DNA of 30,042 nucleotides, from contig DATJSJ010000243.1 of assembly GCA_035504175.1 (NCBI GenBank), positions 1 to 30,042 on the forward strand, written 5' to 3'. A program made the translations under genes and the position numbers. Below the pieces are notes generated by a model. That model was not told the origin of the DNA, did no database searches, and saw nothing but the letters and a program-made list of their open reading frames with translations. The stretch is from DATJSJ01 sp035504175 (GTDB taxonomy: Bacteria; Pseudomonadota; Alphaproteobacteria; Acetobacterales; Acetobacteraceae). Shown here piece after piece: positions 29,747 to 30,042 of the stretch (position 1 is its first letter; the number at the start of each line of letters is the position of its first letter).

Positions 29747-30042
29747 TCATGCCGCGGCGATGGCCGATGCCGCCGCCGCGGTCAGCGCCGCCGGGGTCGG
29801 AAATGCCTCGGGTTCGAGCAGCATCCGCCGCGCGAAGCCGAGCGCCCGCGTCTCGCAGGCGGCTCGCACCGCCGGATCGGCGATCGATTCGAAATCCAGC
29901 ACGTGGGCGAATCCCAGGATCCGGCGGATCATCTTCATCGCCGCGAACCCGACCGTATCGGTCCACACGCTGTCGACGAACGCGACCCGCTCCTGCTGCA
30001 GCCGCCGTGCGCCGTCAGGATCGGCGAACAGATCCGCGGGAT
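29747..30042 (-). CDS. mtnK: S-methyl-5-thioribose kinase, C-terminal part (partial)
   Basis: The minus frame is open to the right edge and encodes the last ~97 residues of a protein that starts beyond the window. The stretch FVDSVWTDTVGFAAMKMIRRILGFAHVLDFESIADPAVRAACETRAL, here described by its landmarks, resembles the C-terminus of MtnK: the T-x-G-F-A-x-x-K-M-I-R-R-I-L-G-x-A-H-V segment is particularly characteristic. MtnK phosphorylates methylthioribose in methionine salvage, recycling the thioadenosine by-product of spermidine synthesis. The catalytic domain is off the window, so the call relies on this tail alone. It is convergent with the cupin gene (3 bp apart). Confidence 0.75.
   Translation of the reverse strand, partial: PADLFADPDGARRLQQERVAFVDSVWTDTVGFAAMKMIRRILGFAHVLDFESIADPAVRAACETRALGFARRMLLEPEAFPTPAALTAAAASAIAAA

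Noticed and set aside
1..30042. CRISPR array, phage genes, insertion sequence or transposase
   Set aside because: No regularly spaced identical repeats, no transposase or integrase motifs and no terminal inverted repeats flanking a gene. The repeats seen are short, structured and intergenic.

Overview
This 30 kb window is GC-rich, ordinary-density bacterial chromosome with short intergenic gaps and Shine-Dalgarno starts. It looks like an alphaproteobacterium, probably of the Rhodospirillales/Acetobacteraceae type. The main evidence is a small NDUFS4-like complex I accessory protein, a family confined to alphaproteobacteria and mitochondria. It sits between tRNA-Pro and tRNA-Arg, next to a DUF192 gene and a histone-deacetylase-like gene. 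The family-level placement is inference.

Layout. 1-1966 (+): end of an SDR dehydrogenase, a fumarylacetoacetate-hydrolase-family protein and an RraA/HMG-aldolase-like protein, probably a sugar-acid or keto-acid degradation unit. 2018-3595 (+): membrane glycosyltransferase of the ArnT/PMT type. 3642-4619 (-): aldo/keto reductase. 4795-5661 (-): exported lytic transglycosylase. 6018-13994 (+): one long apparent operon with a complete polyamine-type ABC importer (Tat-exported binding protein, two permeases, ATPase), followed directly by the three subunits (S, L, M) of a molybdenum hydroxylase with a form-II type active-site loop. 14264-16152: a LysR regulator divergent from a kynurenine-formamidase-like hydrolase. 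16185-18472 (-): HDAC-like enzyme, DUF192, tRNA-Pro, NDUFS4-like protein, tRNA-Arg. 18670-19206 (-): PEP-CTERM protein with a near-consensus sigma-54 promoter and a TTG start. 19870-25415: a second polyamine-type ABC system, with its ATPase divergent from permease-permease-binding protein-FAD amine oxidase. 25633-28390 (-): AbgB/ILR1-like M20 amidohydrolase followed by a bacterial SABATH carboxyl methyltransferase. 28478-29743 (+): agmatinase/guanidino-acid hydrolase and a cupin. 29747-end (-): C-terminus of methylthioribose kinase.

How the genes fit together. Much of the right half concerns nitrogenous small molecules: polyamine-class uptake, oxidation by a PuuB-like enzyme, guanidino-group hydrolysis, and methylthioribose salvage. 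The left operon couples a similar importer to a hydroxylase whose substrate cannot be named from sequence. The M20 plus SABATH pair suggests release of a carboxylic acid from an amide conjugate followed by methyl esterification.

The least conventional content is non-coding. Three families of structured intergenic repeats are visible. (R1) A roughly 44-bp nested hairpin in three copies with a compensatory base-pair change. (R2) A twin triloop-hairpin leader element in three copies, always in the same orientation relative to the downstream gene. (R3) Multi-branched elements, a three-way junction with a 26-bp perfect stem and a tight four-way cloverleaf, each between convergent genes. No transposase or RAYT gene lies in the window.
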